Positions 1-8,569 of a stretch of DNA of 64,000 nt are shown piece by piece; position 1 is the stretch's first letter, and each line of letters begins with the position of its first letter. The translations under genes were made by a program, and so were the position numbers. The notes beneath the pieces were generated by a model. That model was not told the origin of the DNA and made no database searches. It worked only from the letters and a program-made list of their open reading frames with translations. The stretch comes from Kolteria novifilia (GTDB lineage Bacteria > Planctomycetota > Planctomycetia > Kolteriales > Kolteriaceae), in the NCBI GenBank assembly GCA_007748055.1, contig CP036279.1:5084001-5148000 (forward strand), in the 5' to 3' direction.

Positions 1-1407
1 GCCAGGACGCTCGAGCCAATTGGCCGGGAAGAAGACCTCCGTCGGCAACTCAATCGCATTTTGGACATGGTCGAGAACTTCGCGGATCCGCCGCAACTCT
101 TCGCATCGGCCGCCAAGGCGGTGGAAGAGGAAGTCGACGTCGACTTCGCCCAGGTCGTGCTTTGGCATGCCGATCGAAGCGACTGGGAATTCACCAGAAC
201 GGAAGAGGACCTTCCCACGCCGAGCCAGACCGTGCTCAACCGAGCCCGCGAGAGTGGCCGGCTCATCAGCGAATCCGTTCCCTCGGCTGTCGGCTCCCAA
301 CAGAGCATGGCCGCGATGGACTGGTTTCTGGTCGCTCCCCTCTTGGACTCCAAGGGGACGGTCATCGGCGTGCTCTACTCGGATCGACGACGCTCCGGCG
401 AGGGGATCGACGAGGGAACCTGTAGCTACGTGACGGGCATCGCCAGTATCGTCTCCACGGCGCTCGAAGTCATTCGCACCAAGGAGCGTTCGGCGGAGAA
501 TCGCGCTCGCTTCGAGCAGTTCTTCACCAAGGACTTGGCCGTCGAACTCGACAACAATCCGGAGATCCTCGATGGACAGGATCTCGACGAGGTGACATTT
601 CTCTTTTGCGACATCCGCGGATCGAGTCGCATCTGCGAAAGACTCGACGACGCCAAGGGAACGATCGACTGGATCCGCGACATCATGACGGCGTTCTCCA
701 ACATCATCATGGGTTACGGCGGCGTCGTGGCCGATTTTCGCGGCGACGAGGTCCTCGCGATGTGGGGTGCCCCCAAGGGACGAGACGACGACGCTCGTCG
801 GGCCTGCCTGGCCGCGACCGAAATCCTGCTCAGTCTCAAGGGACTCAATCGCGATTGGTACGACCTGGTCAAGGAAGAGCTCCGCGTCGGCATTGGTCTG
901 AACACCGGACGAGCCCGGGTTGGCAACATCGGTTCCCGCCGGAAGGTTCAGTACGGACCAGTCGGTGACTCCGTCAATCGGGCGAGCCGGGTTCAGGGAG
1001 CCACCAAGTTTTGGGATGTTCCGCTCCTGGTGACCGACGCGACGCTGCGCAGCGCCGGCCTTCTTGGCGACTCCCGCACCGCGCTTCCGGGAGAGGAAAA
1101 GTCTCCGGCTCTCTATTGGCGACGTCTCGGCGCCGTTCGGGTCGTCAACATCTCTCAACCAATCAATCTCTTTGAGCTCTCCGGGGACGAAAGCGAACCC
1201 TGGTTGGTCCACGCGACCGACTACGAAGCCGCGCTGACCGACTTCGAAGAGCAACGACCGATCGCGGCGATCGCCAAGCTCGCGCGCATCCTGGCGGACA
1301 TTCCCGAGGACGGTCCCGCGGGGGTGCTCCTCTCCCGATGCGCTCGGGCCATCGAGGAATCGTCGGGACAACCCTACGACCCCGTCTGGACGCTCACCGG
1401 CAAATAG
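1..1407 (+). CDS. GAF domain-class III adenylate/guanylate cyclase, 5' end outside the window
   Basis: The reading frame is open from base 1, so the N-terminus is missing; residues are counted from the in-frame Met at 61. A GAF-like sensor region covers about residues 10-140 and a class III cyclase catalytic domain about 175-320. The two metal-binding aspartates are visible in FCDIRGSS (D184) and FRGDEVLAMWG (D229), and the transition-state Asn/Arg pair in VGDSVNRASR (N306, R310). The position normally held by the base-selecting Lys (KFxGD in many bacterial enzymes) is Asp225, so the cyclic nucleotide made cannot be predicted safely. It is probably a cytosolic signalling enzyme converting ATP or GTP to a cyclic nucleotide. 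Residues 330-448 look like a non-catalytic tail. What precedes GAF (often FHA in such proteins) cannot be seen. Confidence 0.9.
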   Translation, partial: ARTLEPIGREEDLRRQLNRILDMVENFADPPQLFASAAKAVEEEVDVDFAQVVLWHADRSDWEFTRTEEDLPTPSQTVLNRARESGRLISESVPSAVGSQQSMAAMDWFLVAPLLDSKGTVIGVLYSDRRRSGEGIDEGTCSYVTGIASIVSTALEVIRTKERSAENRARFEQFFTKDLAVELDNNPEILDGQDLDEVTFLFCDIRGSSRICERLDDAKGTIDWIRDIMTAFSNIIMGYGGVVADFRGDEVLAMWGAPKGRDDDARRACLAATEILLSLKGLNRDWYDLVKEELRVGIGLNTGRARVGNIGSRRKVQYGPVGDSVNRASRVQGATKFWDVPLLVTDATLRSAGLLGDSRTALPGEEKSPALYWRRLGAVRVVNISQPINLFELSGDESEPWLVHATDYEAALTDFEEQRPIAAIAKLARILADIPEDGPAGVLLSRCARAIEESSGQPYDPVWTLTGK

Positions 1408-1603
1408 ATCGTCGCGGTCGACTGAAGATGGGCGCGTGCGGGATCTCGTACAAGAATGGCCCCATCAGCGGAACCAGTACCCCAGGAATGAAACAGAAGA
1501 AGGTCGGAATCACCAGCATGTAGGCGATGGTCGGCGCGAACGCGTGCGCCTTCTCGCGACGCTGCAACCGAACCTCGTCGGTTTGGTCCCGAGCGATCGG
1601 CAT
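1394..1603 (-). CDS. Small membrane ORF, possibly the C-terminal remnant of a TadC/GspF-type protein
   Basis: A 69-residue frame with a basic amphipathic stretch (QRREKAHAFA) followed by a strongly hydrophobic segment rich in Pro and Phe that ends LMGPFLYE. The pattern of a charged helix, a hydrophobic helix with FxFIP-like texture, then LxGP is reminiscent of the last helix of type II secretion F/TadC proteins, but this is a resemblance only. AAGGA lies 5 nt before the ATG, so a real small protein is also possible. It overlaps the 3' end of the cyclase gene by 14 bp and abuts the integrase remnant, which makes a degraded-island origin attractive. Confidence 0.35.
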   Translation of the reverse strand: MPIARDQTDEVRLQRREKAHAFAPTIAYMLVIPTFFCFIPGVLVPLMGPFLYEIPHAPIFSRPRRSICR

Positions 1604-1757
1604 CCCCGTCCTTCATCGGCTCATGCGTCACAAGTCGATGCAGACGACGATACAGATCACGATGGACGACTACCCGAATGTCGATGACGGGTTCTATGAC
1701 GCCATGGAGGAGTTGGTCTGCCGTGACACACCAGGTAGTTCAGAGACGGCGATTTGA
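1603..1757 (+). pseudogene. C-terminal remnant of a tyrosine recombinase/integrase
   Basis: The frame ending at TGA 1757 contains LHRLMRHKSMQTTIQ followed by DDYPNVDDGFYDAMEEL. This matches the box II region of tyrosine recombinases (LxxLMRHxxxxTTxxYY). The pattern is common at the end of planctomycete integrases, where LMRHKS-x-TT is followed by the nucleophilic Tyr. Here the expected Tyr after TT is not in place (IQITMDDY), and the upstream catalytic Arg/Lys regions are absent, so it is a broken fragment. The stop lies 12 bp from the 3' end of the tRNA-Ser gene, the usual place for an integrase of a tRNA-targeting island. Confidence 0.6.
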
Positions 1758-1768
1758 CATAAGTCGAG

Positions 1769-1855
1769 CGGACGGGGAGGGATTCGAACCCCCGGTCCCT
1801 TGCGGGACGCCGGTTTTCAAGACCGGTGCAATCAGCCAGACTCTGCCACCCGTCC
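1769..1855 (-). tRNA. tRNA-Ser (anticodon UGA)
   Basis: The minus strand folds into a class II tRNA. The acceptor stem GGACGGG pairs with CCCGTCC, with discriminator G as expected for serine. The anticodon arm is CCGGT-CTTGAAA-ACCGG, giving anticodon TGA. A long variable arm (CGTCCCGCAAGGGACC) and a T arm (GGGGGTTCGAATCCCCC) follow. CCA is not encoded. Length 87 nt. Confidence 0.95.
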
Positions 1856-1897
1856 AAGATGGGAAATGGCCCGAAGCCATTGTCGGTCAGGGAGTTC

Positions 1898-1926
1898 AGT
1901 GTACGTGCCCTCAAGCGGTTTGGCAA
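1898..1926 (-). promoter_or_regulatory. Candidate sigma-70-type promoter for tRNA-Ser
   Basis: On the minus strand TTGCCA (1926-1921) and TACACT (1903-1898) are separated by exactly 17 nt, and the tRNA begins 42 nt after the -10 box. The hexamers are close to the sigma-70 consensus. No other promoter is claimed here. Confidence 0.45.
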
Positions 1927-1929
1927 TGA

Positions 1930-2834
1930 GCACCGGGTCGGTTGACCAGGGGCACGACGAGTAGCTTCCCAAGCGGATCGACCTGGGTTTCAGTGACTTG
2001 ACCAGAGATCCGTCCGAACGCGAGTCGAGAAGCGACCGGCGGGGACGATCGACTTGGGAAAGCGGAGAACGCTACCACGTCTCACGGTTGGCCGCCCGGT
2101 GTTCATCGCCTTTCCACACGGGAGTTCTTTTGCTAAGACTTCTCCACGACAATTTGCCCACCGGCAAACTCTTGGCACACTTCCCTAGCGATCATCGACT
2201 GGGTCATCTCGAGTCTGACCACCATCATCTCGCCCTCTGACCGAATCGACGTAGACAAATTCGTCCAGTTCGCCAACGAAGGATGAAGACGCCCCTGCAT
2301 CGATACGACGATGGTGTGAACATTCGGTGAATTCGCCTCCGAATATCGCTGACGACATTGTCGTTCCGACAAGGCCACGATTCAATTGACCTCCATGAGA
2401 TCGGAGTAACTGTTCGCAGCTCCAGCGAACGGATCGTTATTGCCAGCAGTTTGATCGTTGCTAACCGAGACGATCTTCTCCGTCGATCCGCTCGGCCCAC
2501 GTACTGCTCGTGGAGAATCACCAAGAGCCGATTCACCGTACGTTTCACCACCATTTGGACGTCCCATATCGGCGTTCAGGGAGCAAGGTGGGCGATGACA
2601 CGGGGAGAATCCACAACAGAGTCCTGACGAATCGTCGCAAGGCGTGCGGCGAATCGACCTCGCTTCGCCGAAGACCCCTCCGAACGCTGAAGCGTTTCGA
2701 ACCGCCCGTCGAGGCCGAAAGGATCCTCGCGACCACGGATGACTTGAACACGACTCGGGTCGACGGAGTCATGACGACTCCTATTGGCAACGGAACGTTC
2801 CAAGCAAGCGCCCCCTCGCTCTTCTGGAGCTCCC
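1930..2834. other. Gene-free stretch before the ABC exporter operon
   Basis: About 900 bases without a convincing gene. Short open frames occur on both strands, but none has coding-like composition over its length, a good ribosome site or a recognisable motif. The part from roughly 2100 to 2560 looks visibly lower in GC than its neighbours. It may hold the promoter of the exporter operon and further decay products of the island next to tRNA-Ser. Confidence 0.5.
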
Positions 2835-4010
2835 ATGAATTCCACGTTCCCCACGAGAACGCGTGTCGGGTCCACCAACGGGAGGAGCCGACTGGTGTTC
2901 GCCACGACCGTCGGGATCCTTCTCGCCGGAGTTGGTGTTCGATTCGCGATGCCTCCGACCGCGGAGGTCCGTGGAGAGTCCTCGATCGATGCTCTCGTCT
3001 CGACACCGACGGCAATCACCTGCTTGGGGAGAATTGTTCCGGGTGATGGGATCATCGACGTGGGAGCGATCCCCCCGGCCATCGTCGACAAGCTGGTCGT
3101 CCAGGAGGGAAGCATCGTCGCTCAGGATGACGTCCTAGCTTTCCTGGAACGACACGAGGAAGCTCTCGCGGCCGTCGCCAATGCCCGAGCCGAGTATGAG
3201 GGCGCGAAGGAATTGCTTGCCGCTCGCATCGCGGTCGCCGAGTCGGAGCTCGCGTCGAGTACCGTGTCACTCGAACGCATCGAAACGGTCGTTCCCCTCG
3301 AGATTCGCATCGCCAGGGAGCAGCGTGATCTCAAGCAGGTCGAGCACAAGGATGCCGACCTCAGCTTTCAACGGGCCATGTCGCTGCATCGTTCGCGCAC
3401 GATGTCCAAGGAGGAGTTCGAAAAGTCCGAACTAGCTCGAGCGGTCAAAGCGCAGGAGCTCCTCATCAGCGAGCACTCGCTGACTCTCGTCGAGAAGGAC
3501 CAAGAAGTTCAGCGGACCGAGGCGATGTCGGTGCTGGAGTCCCGTCGAGCGAAACTCGCGGAAGCGCGCGCGTCGGTCAATCTGGCGGCGCTCGAGGCAA
3601 GAGTGAAACTCGCCGAGGCCCGACTCGAACGGACGATCGTCCGGTCCCCTACGGCGGGTTGCGTGCTCCGCATCAACTGCTTCGGCGGTGAGTCGGTCGA
3701 TGGTCGCCCTCTCCTACAGATCGGAGAGGTCGATCGGGCCTATGTCGTCGCCGAGGTCTACGAAACCGATGCCAAGCACTTGAATATTGGGCAGAAAGCA
3801 CGAATCGTCAGCGACGCACTTTCGGAAGAGTTGACCGGTCGCATCGAACGGATCTCGTCGCTCATTCACAAAAACGACGTGCTCGACATCGATCCGACCG
3901 CGCCAACCGACTCGCGGGTGATCGAAGCGTGGATTCGACTCGAAGATCCCACGACCGCCCTGAAGCTGATCCACCTACAAGTCGACGTCACGATTGAACG
4001 AGATGCCTGA
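2835..4010 (+). CDS. DevB-type HlyD-family membrane fusion protein
   Basis: Periplasmic adaptor subunit of an ABC exporter, 391 residues from ATG 2835, which has GGAG 7 nt upstream; the frame also has a TTG at 2784. An N-terminal membrane anchor (VFATTVGILLAGVGV) is followed by a biotinyl-lipoyl-like half motif (IVDKLVVQEGSIVAQDD), a long coiled coil of about 140 residues rich in Ala, Glu and Arg, and the second half (ERTIVRSPTAGCVLRI) with a beta-barrel region. This is the DevB arrangement. The stop codon is directly followed by the ATG of the permease gene, so the two are translationally coupled. The substrate is unknown. Confidence 0.85.
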   Translation: MNSTFPTRTRVGSTNGRSRLVFATTVGILLAGVGVRFAMPPTAEVRGESSIDALVSTPTAITCLGRIVPGDGIIDVGAIPPAIVDKLVVQEGSIVAQDDVLAFLERHEEALAAVANARAEYEGAKELLAARIAVAESELASSTVSLERIETVVPLEIRIAREQRDLKQVEHKDADLSFQRAMSLHRSRTMSKEEFEKSELARAVKAQELLISEHSLTLVEKDQEVQRTEAMSVLESRRAKLAEARASVNLAALEARVKLAEARLERTIVRSPTAGCVLRINCFGGESVDGRPLLQIGEVDRAYVVAEVYETDAKHLNIGQKARIVSDALSEELTGRIERISSLIHKNDVLDIDPTAPTDSRVIEAWIRLEDPTTALKLIHLQVDVTIERDA

Positions 4011-5141
4011 ATGCGGACGCCGCTCACCTGGCTGAACCTGCAACAACACAAGGCGCGACTGGCCGTCACGGCTCTCGGGCTCAGCTTGGCGACCACACTG
4101 CTCTTCGTGCATCTTGGCATCTTCCACGGCATGACTCACAACGCGGTTCGTCTCTACTCCGCGCTCGACTTCGACCTGGCGTTGGTCTCGTCGCGATACA
4201 GTTGGCAACTCGAACCCGACCGATTCTCCGTCCGACGCCTTCACTACCTGCGTCGCTACGACGCGATCGACTCGGTCGAGCCGGTGCGGGTTCGGTCGGG
4301 TCTCTTTCGCAACATTCAGGAAGGGACGAGCCACTTCACCCTTATCGTCGGGATCGATCCGAACGCGGACACGTTTCGCGAAGCGGAACTCAACGAGCGA
4401 GCCTCACTCGTCCGCGATGACCGGTCGCTGCTCATGGACTCGCTGTCGATGAACGTCTACGGCGACTGGGGAGTCGGTAGCCGCCCCGAAGTCATCGGAC
4501 AACGCTGCCGGATCGTGGGCGACTTGGAGATCGGTCCGGGAATCGTCGCGCCAGGTCTCGCGGTGGTCAGCCACCAAACGTACGATCAACTCTTCGGCCG
4601 CGAGAACGTCGGCACGGCGACGCTCGGCTTGATCCGGCTGGCCGACAGGGCGGACCCCGAACGAGTCGCCGCGTTGATGAACGCCGACCTTCCCAAGGAC
4701 GTTCGAGTCCTTACCCGTACCGACTTGGAGCATCGCGAACGTCACCACCTACTCTTTGTCCGCCCGGTGGGCGTGATCTTCGGCAGCAACGTGGTGATCG
4801 CGCTCGCGCTCGCCGTCATCGTGATCTATCAAGTCCTTTGCACCGAGGTCTCCAACCGACTTCGCGAGTTCGCCACGATTCACGCCCTGGGCTATTCCCT
4901 GGGATTCGTGCGCGGCGTCGTCTTGAGACAGACGGCGTTCATCCTTGTCGTCTCGTTCATTCCCGCGGTCACCGTGTCGGTCCTCCTCTACAAAGTCCTC
5001 GAAGAGATGTCGAGGATGCCGATCGTGATGACCGCGGAGCGCCTACTATTCGTGGCATCATTGTTGGCCGGTACGTCGTTCCTGGCCGCCCTGGCGGCGA
5101 CGACACGTCTGCGGCGTCTCGAGCCGGCGGAGCTTTTCTGA
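4011..5141 (+). CDS. DevC-type FtsX/MacB-fold ABC permease
   Basis: A 376-residue permease with one N-terminal transmembrane helix (AVTALGLSLATTLLFVHLGI), a large extracytoplasmic domain of about 200 residues, and three C-terminal helices (from about residue 250). This is the four-helix topology of FtsX-like permeases. The opening (TWLNLQQHKARLAVT) and the early helix LLFVHLGIFHGM match the DevC branch. The start directly abuts the adaptor stop. With the neighbouring ATPase it should form a MacB-like tripartite export machine. An outer-membrane partner is not encoded nearby. Confidence 0.85.
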   Translation: MRTPLTWLNLQQHKARLAVTALGLSLATTLLFVHLGIFHGMTHNAVRLYSALDFDLALVSSRYSWQLEPDRFSVRRLHYLRRYDAIDSVEPVRVRSGLFRNIQEGTSHFTLIVGIDPNADTFREAELNERASLVRDDRSLLMDSLSMNVYGDWGVGSRPEVIGQRCRIVGDLEIGPGIVAPGLAVVSHQTYDQLFGRENVGTATLGLIRLADRADPERVAALMNADLPKDVRVLTRTDLEHRERHHLLFVRPVGVIFGSNVVIALALAVIVIYQVLCTEVSNRLREFATIHALGYSLGFVRGVVLRQTAFILVVSFIPAVTVSVLLYKVLEEMSRMPIVMTAERLLFVASLLAGTSFLAALAATTRLRRLEPAELF

Positions 5142-5150
5142 GGGTTGACC

Positions 5151-5936
5151 ATGCGGACTTCCGAGGTGCTTGCCTCCAAAGACGATGCCGTCACGCTCGA
5201 CTCAACCGCCGAGCGGACGACGGAGGCGAACGAGGATGCCGGCGAACGACCTGCCGGGAGCCAGGTCGTTCGCGCTCGCGAAATCCACTACGACTACGTC
5301 TCCGGAGGCGGCTCCCTACCCGTGCTCAACGGTCTCTCACTCGACATCGCCGAGAGCGAAATCGTGATGCTCACGGGCCCATCGGGTTCTGGCAAAACGA
5401 CGTTGCTCACCCTGATCGGAGCCCTGAGAACGATCCAGCGCGGATCGCTCGAAGTCCTGGGGAAAGAGTTGGCATGCGCGAGCGGCGCCGATCGTTTGAC
5501 TCTCCGGCGCGAGATCGGATTTGTCTTTCAGACGCACAACCTGCTCGACGCGCTCACCGCCTCGCAGAACGTCTCCCTGGCTCTCGAGCTCAAGAGCGTT
5601 TGCCGGGAGAATCGCGACAAAGCGGCCGACGCTCTCACGAAGGTTGGCCTTGGGCACCGCCTCGGTCATCGCCCCAACGCCATGTCAATCGGCGAATGCC
5701 AACGGGTCTCGATCGCGCGGGCGATCGTGAACCGCCCGCGATTGCTACTCGCCGATGAGCCGACCGCGGCGCTCGACAACAAGTCGACCGAACGGATGCT
5801 GGCGATGTTTCGCGATCTGGTCGACGCCGAGGGCTGCTCGATGATCGCGGTCACCCACGACCCTCGAACGATGGACGTCGCCGATCGGATCATCGCGATG
5901 GACGACGGCCGGCTTCATCCCGGCACGCCGTTGTAA
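5151..5936 (+). CDS. DevA-type ABC transporter ATP-binding protein
   Basis: A 261-residue cytoplasmic ATPase energising the DevC permease. The ATG at 5151 has AGGG 6 nt upstream; the frame also offers TTG 5145. Walker A is GPSGSGKT (76-83), Q-loop Gln127 in VFQTHNL, Walker B LLLADEP (198-204), and the switch His lies in VTHDP. The ABC signature is degenerate: MSIGECQR (178-185) instead of LSGGQxQR, with the conserved Ser and second Gly kept. A 40-residue non-conserved N-terminal extension precedes the domain. The gene follows the permease by 9 bp. Confidence 0.9.
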   Translation: MRTSEVLASKDDAVTLDSTAERTTEANEDAGERPAGSQVVRAREIHYDYVSGGGSLPVLNGLSLDIAESEIVMLTGPSGSGKTTLLTLIGALRTIQRGSLEVLGKELACASGADRLTLRREIGFVFQTHNLLDALTASQNVSLALELKSVCRENRDKAADALTKVGLGHRLGHRPNAMSIGECQRVSIARAIVNRPRLLLADEPTAALDNKSTERMLAMFRDLVDAEGCSMIAVTHDPRTMDVADRIIAMDDGRLHPGTPL

Positions 5937-6039
5937 GGGAACCTTGGGGACCGGGACGTCGCGACACGGTGACCGCGCCCGCCGGCTCAATCGACAGGAA
6001 CCGACCTCTCGACGGTCACATTGGCACTGGGAAATCGTT

Positions 6040-7251
6040 GTGAAACCCGTCGCTACAAGTCCGAAGTCCGAGTCGACGCGCTCGCGCCCCGATGGACACC
6101 CCGGTCTAGGAGGGTGTCGCACGCCCGTCAGCGTGCTGATGTTGCTCGCGCATCCCCGGCGCGTGGCCGTCTCGATCTCCGTGATCGCATTCTGTTCACT
6201 GCTGATGTTCAGTCAGCTCGGGTTCATGCTGGGCTTGTTCGACTCGATGTCGCGGTTAATCGTCTCCTTCTCCGGTGATCTGGTCGTTCGGAGTAAGGCT
6301 CGGCACAACTTGGGCGTCGGGATCACCTTCCCCCGCGCGCGACTACAACAAGCGCTCATGCTTCCCGAAGTCAGCGCGGTGCATCCGATTCAACTTGAAT
6401 CGTGGGGAACCTGGCGGAGCGTCGGGACGAAACTCAATCGAACAATCCGAGTGATTGGCGCCAACGTCAACGAAGGTGCGATCGAGCTTCCCGGTTTGGA
6501 GGCCGCCGCGAGTCAACTTCGAAAGAGCAACACGGCAAGCTTCGACAAGCTATCGCGTCACTTCTTCGGAGACGTATCACCAGGAACGATGGCGGAACTC
6601 AATGGTCAACGCGTCGAGGTGGTCGGCAACTTCACCCTCGGACCCGACTTTCAGTTCGACGGCAATCTCGTCATGCACGAAAGCAACTTCTTTCGCTACT
6701 TCCCCGAACAGAGTCCGCAACGCGTTCATCTCGGGGCGATTGACCTCCGCGAGGGCGCGTCGCCGTCGCAAGTCAAAGAACGCATCATCAAGTCGCTTCC
6801 CGGAGACATCGATGTTCTCACCAAGGAGGAGTTAGCTCACGCCGAGCACCGTCACTGGATGAAGAACACCTCCGCCGGGCAAATCTTTCTGGTGAGCCTC
6901 TTCGTGGCGTTCGTGGTCGGGATACTCCTGAGCTACCAAGTCATCCACAACGAGGTGAAGGACAACATCAAGCAGTTCGCCATGCTCAGAGCGATCGGCT
7001 ACTCCAATCTCTACATCGCCAGCGTCGTCCTGACGCAAGCATTGTTCTTCGGCGTCGCCGGACTCATTCCGGGAGCCCTACTGGGATCGCTTCTGTTCCA
7101 AACGCTCGAAGAAACGTCTCGCCTTTCGATCCAGGTGACTCCAGAGCGAGTCCTTCTGGTTTCGATCCTGACGATCGCGATGTGCCTGCTCGCATCGGTG
7201 GCCGCGGTCCGCCGAGTCTTGGTGGTCGATCCGGTCGAGCTCTATCACTGA
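6040..7251 (+). CDS. Second DevC-like FtsX-type permease
   Basis: A paralogue of the upstream permease, with an N-terminal helix (VAVSISVIAFCSLLMFSQLG), an extracytoplasmic domain that includes AEHRHWMKNTSAGQIF, and three C-terminal helices. The counterpart in the first permease is LEHRERHHLLFVRPVGVIF. Both end in a VxPxEL(F/Y)-like tail. The start is uncertain: the frame is open from 5944 and GTG 6040 (GGGAA about 8 nt upstream) is preferred, while codons near 6133 would still leave the first helix. It lies 100 bp after the ATPase gene, in the same direction. Two different permeases with one ATPase suggest a heterodimer or two alternative transporters. Confidence 0.75.
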   Translation: MKPVATSPKSESTRSRPDGHPGLGGCRTPVSVLMLLAHPRRVAVSISVIAFCSLLMFSQLGFMLGLFDSMSRLIVSFSGDLVVRSKARHNLGVGITFPRARLQQALMLPEVSAVHPIQLESWGTWRSVGTKLNRTIRVIGANVNEGAIELPGLEAAASQLRKSNTASFDKLSRHFFGDVSPGTMAELNGQRVEVVGNFTLGPDFQFDGNLVMHESNFFRYFPEQSPQRVHLGAIDLREGASPSQVKERIIKSLPGDIDVLTKEELAHAEHRHWMKNTSAGQIFLVSLFVAFVVGILLSYQVIHNEVKDNIKQFAMLRAIGYSNLYIASVVLTQALFFGVAGLIPGALLGSLLFQTLEETSRLSIQVTPERVLLVSILTIAMCLLASVAAVRRVLVVDPVELYH

Positions 7252-7288
7252 TCCCAAGGGGAGTTCTCTCTTGGCGGGGGATCGGGGC

Positions 7289-8452
7289 TCAGCCAGGTTC
7301 GCCGACCGCGGTCCACTGTTGGGCGCGGTGGCTCGCCAGAATCGCTTCACACAACTGCACCTCTCGGTGTCCATCGGCAAAGGTCGGATACGTCGCAGGC
7401 TCGTCGACGCCCCCCTCGGCGATGGTGTCGTAGAAGGCTCGAAAACACTGCTTGAACGAGTCGGCGTATCCCTCGTTGTGACCTCCCGGGTAAGCCGCGG
7501 CCGCTTGGGCGGGTCCCGTCAGAAGTGCCGGATCGCGAAGGAGCTCCTCGTTGGGTCGATCGCAATGTCCGATCCAGAGCTGGTTCGGTCGTTCGCTATT
7601 CCACGCGAGCGTTTCGTGGGAACCGGCGATCTCAAAACGCAGGCAGTTCTTGCGCCCTGGAGCGACTTGCGAGACGTGCATGCAACCTCGCGCGCCGCCT
7701 CGGAAGCGAAGCAGAACCGCTCCATAGTCCTCGGTCGTGACCGACACCGGTTCGGTCGCCTCTTGCTTGGCCCCGCCGCTGAAGGACTCGACCTCCCCGC
7801 TCGGACGGTACCTCACCGGATGAACCGTCTTCAGGTCCGCGAGGACCGCTTCGACCTCCAGGCCGGTCATCGACTGGACCAGATCGAGCCAGTGGGTCCC
7901 AATGTCGGCGATCGCTCGCAATTCCCCGTTTTCCCGCGCCAGCACGCGCCAGTTGTAGTCGGTCGCGAGCGTCAGCCACTCTTGCACATAGCTACCGGTA
8001 ACGTGAACGACGTCACCGAGCGTGCCGCGACGAATTCGCTGACCAACCTCAAGACAAAGCGGGTAGAAGCGGAGGTTGTAATTGACGCCCGCGGCGAGTT
8101 GGGAATGCTCGCTGGCAACACGAACCAGTTCTGCGGATTCGGCCGACGTCATGGCCAGCGGCTTCTCGCACATCACGTGCTTGCCGGCGAGCAGGGCACT
8201 CTTGGCCATCGGGAAATGCCAACGGTTTGGCGTACCGATGTGGACGCTGTGGACCTCTTCGTCGGCGAGCACGTCCTCGTACGAATCGTACGCGCGAGAT
8301 AGACCGAACTCCTCCGCCGCGGCTTTCGACTTGGCCGGACTCGATCCGCACACGCCGACGATCGTGACACCGATACGCCGTAGGGCCTCCACATGGACCC
8401 AGCCCATGAAGCCCGTTCCCACCACGGCGACGCCAATTCGGTCTCTTGTCAC
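7289..8452 (-). CDS. Gfo/Idh/MocA-family oxidoreductase
   Basis: A 387-residue NAD(P)-dependent dehydrogenase. The Rossmann fold starts at once (VAVVGTGFMG, 8-17), and the family's EKP motif with the catalytic-type Lys is at 96-98 (MCEKPLAMT). The C-terminal half is the usual alpha/beta substrate domain. GTG start with GAGGAAAA upstream. Members act on sugars, inositols and related polyols; substrate specificity cannot be read from sequence. It is followed on the same strand by nothing before the converging exporter genes and is preceded by an SDR gene, so the two may work in one carbohydrate route. Confidence 0.92.
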   Translation of the reverse strand: MTRDRIGVAVVGTGFMGWVHVEALRRIGVTIVGVCGSSPAKSKAAAEEFGLSRAYDSYEDVLADEEVHSVHIGTPNRWHFPMAKSALLAGKHVMCEKPLAMTSAESAELVRVASEHSQLAAGVNYNLRFYPLCLEVGQRIRRGTLGDVVHVTGSYVQEWLTLATDYNWRVLARENGELRAIADIGTHWLDLVQSMTGLEVEAVLADLKTVHPVRYRPSGEVESFSGGAKQEATEPVSVTTEDYGAVLLRFRGGARGCMHVSQVAPGRKNCLRFEIAGSHETLAWNSERPNQLWIGHCDRPNEELLRDPALLTGPAQAAAAYPGGHNEGYADSFKQCFRAFYDTIAEGGVDEPATYPTFADGHREVQLCEAILASHRAQQWTAVGEPG

Positions 8453-8501
8453 GTGTTTTTCCTCGTTGGTGCGGGATCTTGCCGTATCAACGGTGTTCTC
8501 C

Positions 8502-8532
8502 GGGTGCCCACGGCCAATATGGGAATGGCACC
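8502..8532. repeat. Degenerate copy of the GGTGCC-ATGCCCACG palindromic family
   Basis: GGGTGCCCACGGCC is followed within 5 nt by GGAATGGCACCC, giving an imperfect hairpin with outer arms GGGTGCC/GGCACCC. It shares the GTGCC..CCCACG words with the better copies near 29.9, 34.3 and 43.0 kb. It lies between two same-strand genes. Confidence 0.4.
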
Positions 8533-8569
8533 CAGAAGCTCTTGCGCAATGAGCGAACCAATCAGTGCT

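Noticed and set aside
2382-2567. A 61-residue minus-strand frame ending SDLMEVN
   Set aside because: Its C-terminal composition is slightly protein-like, but there is no ribosome site, motif or neighbour, and the region is otherwise non-coding.
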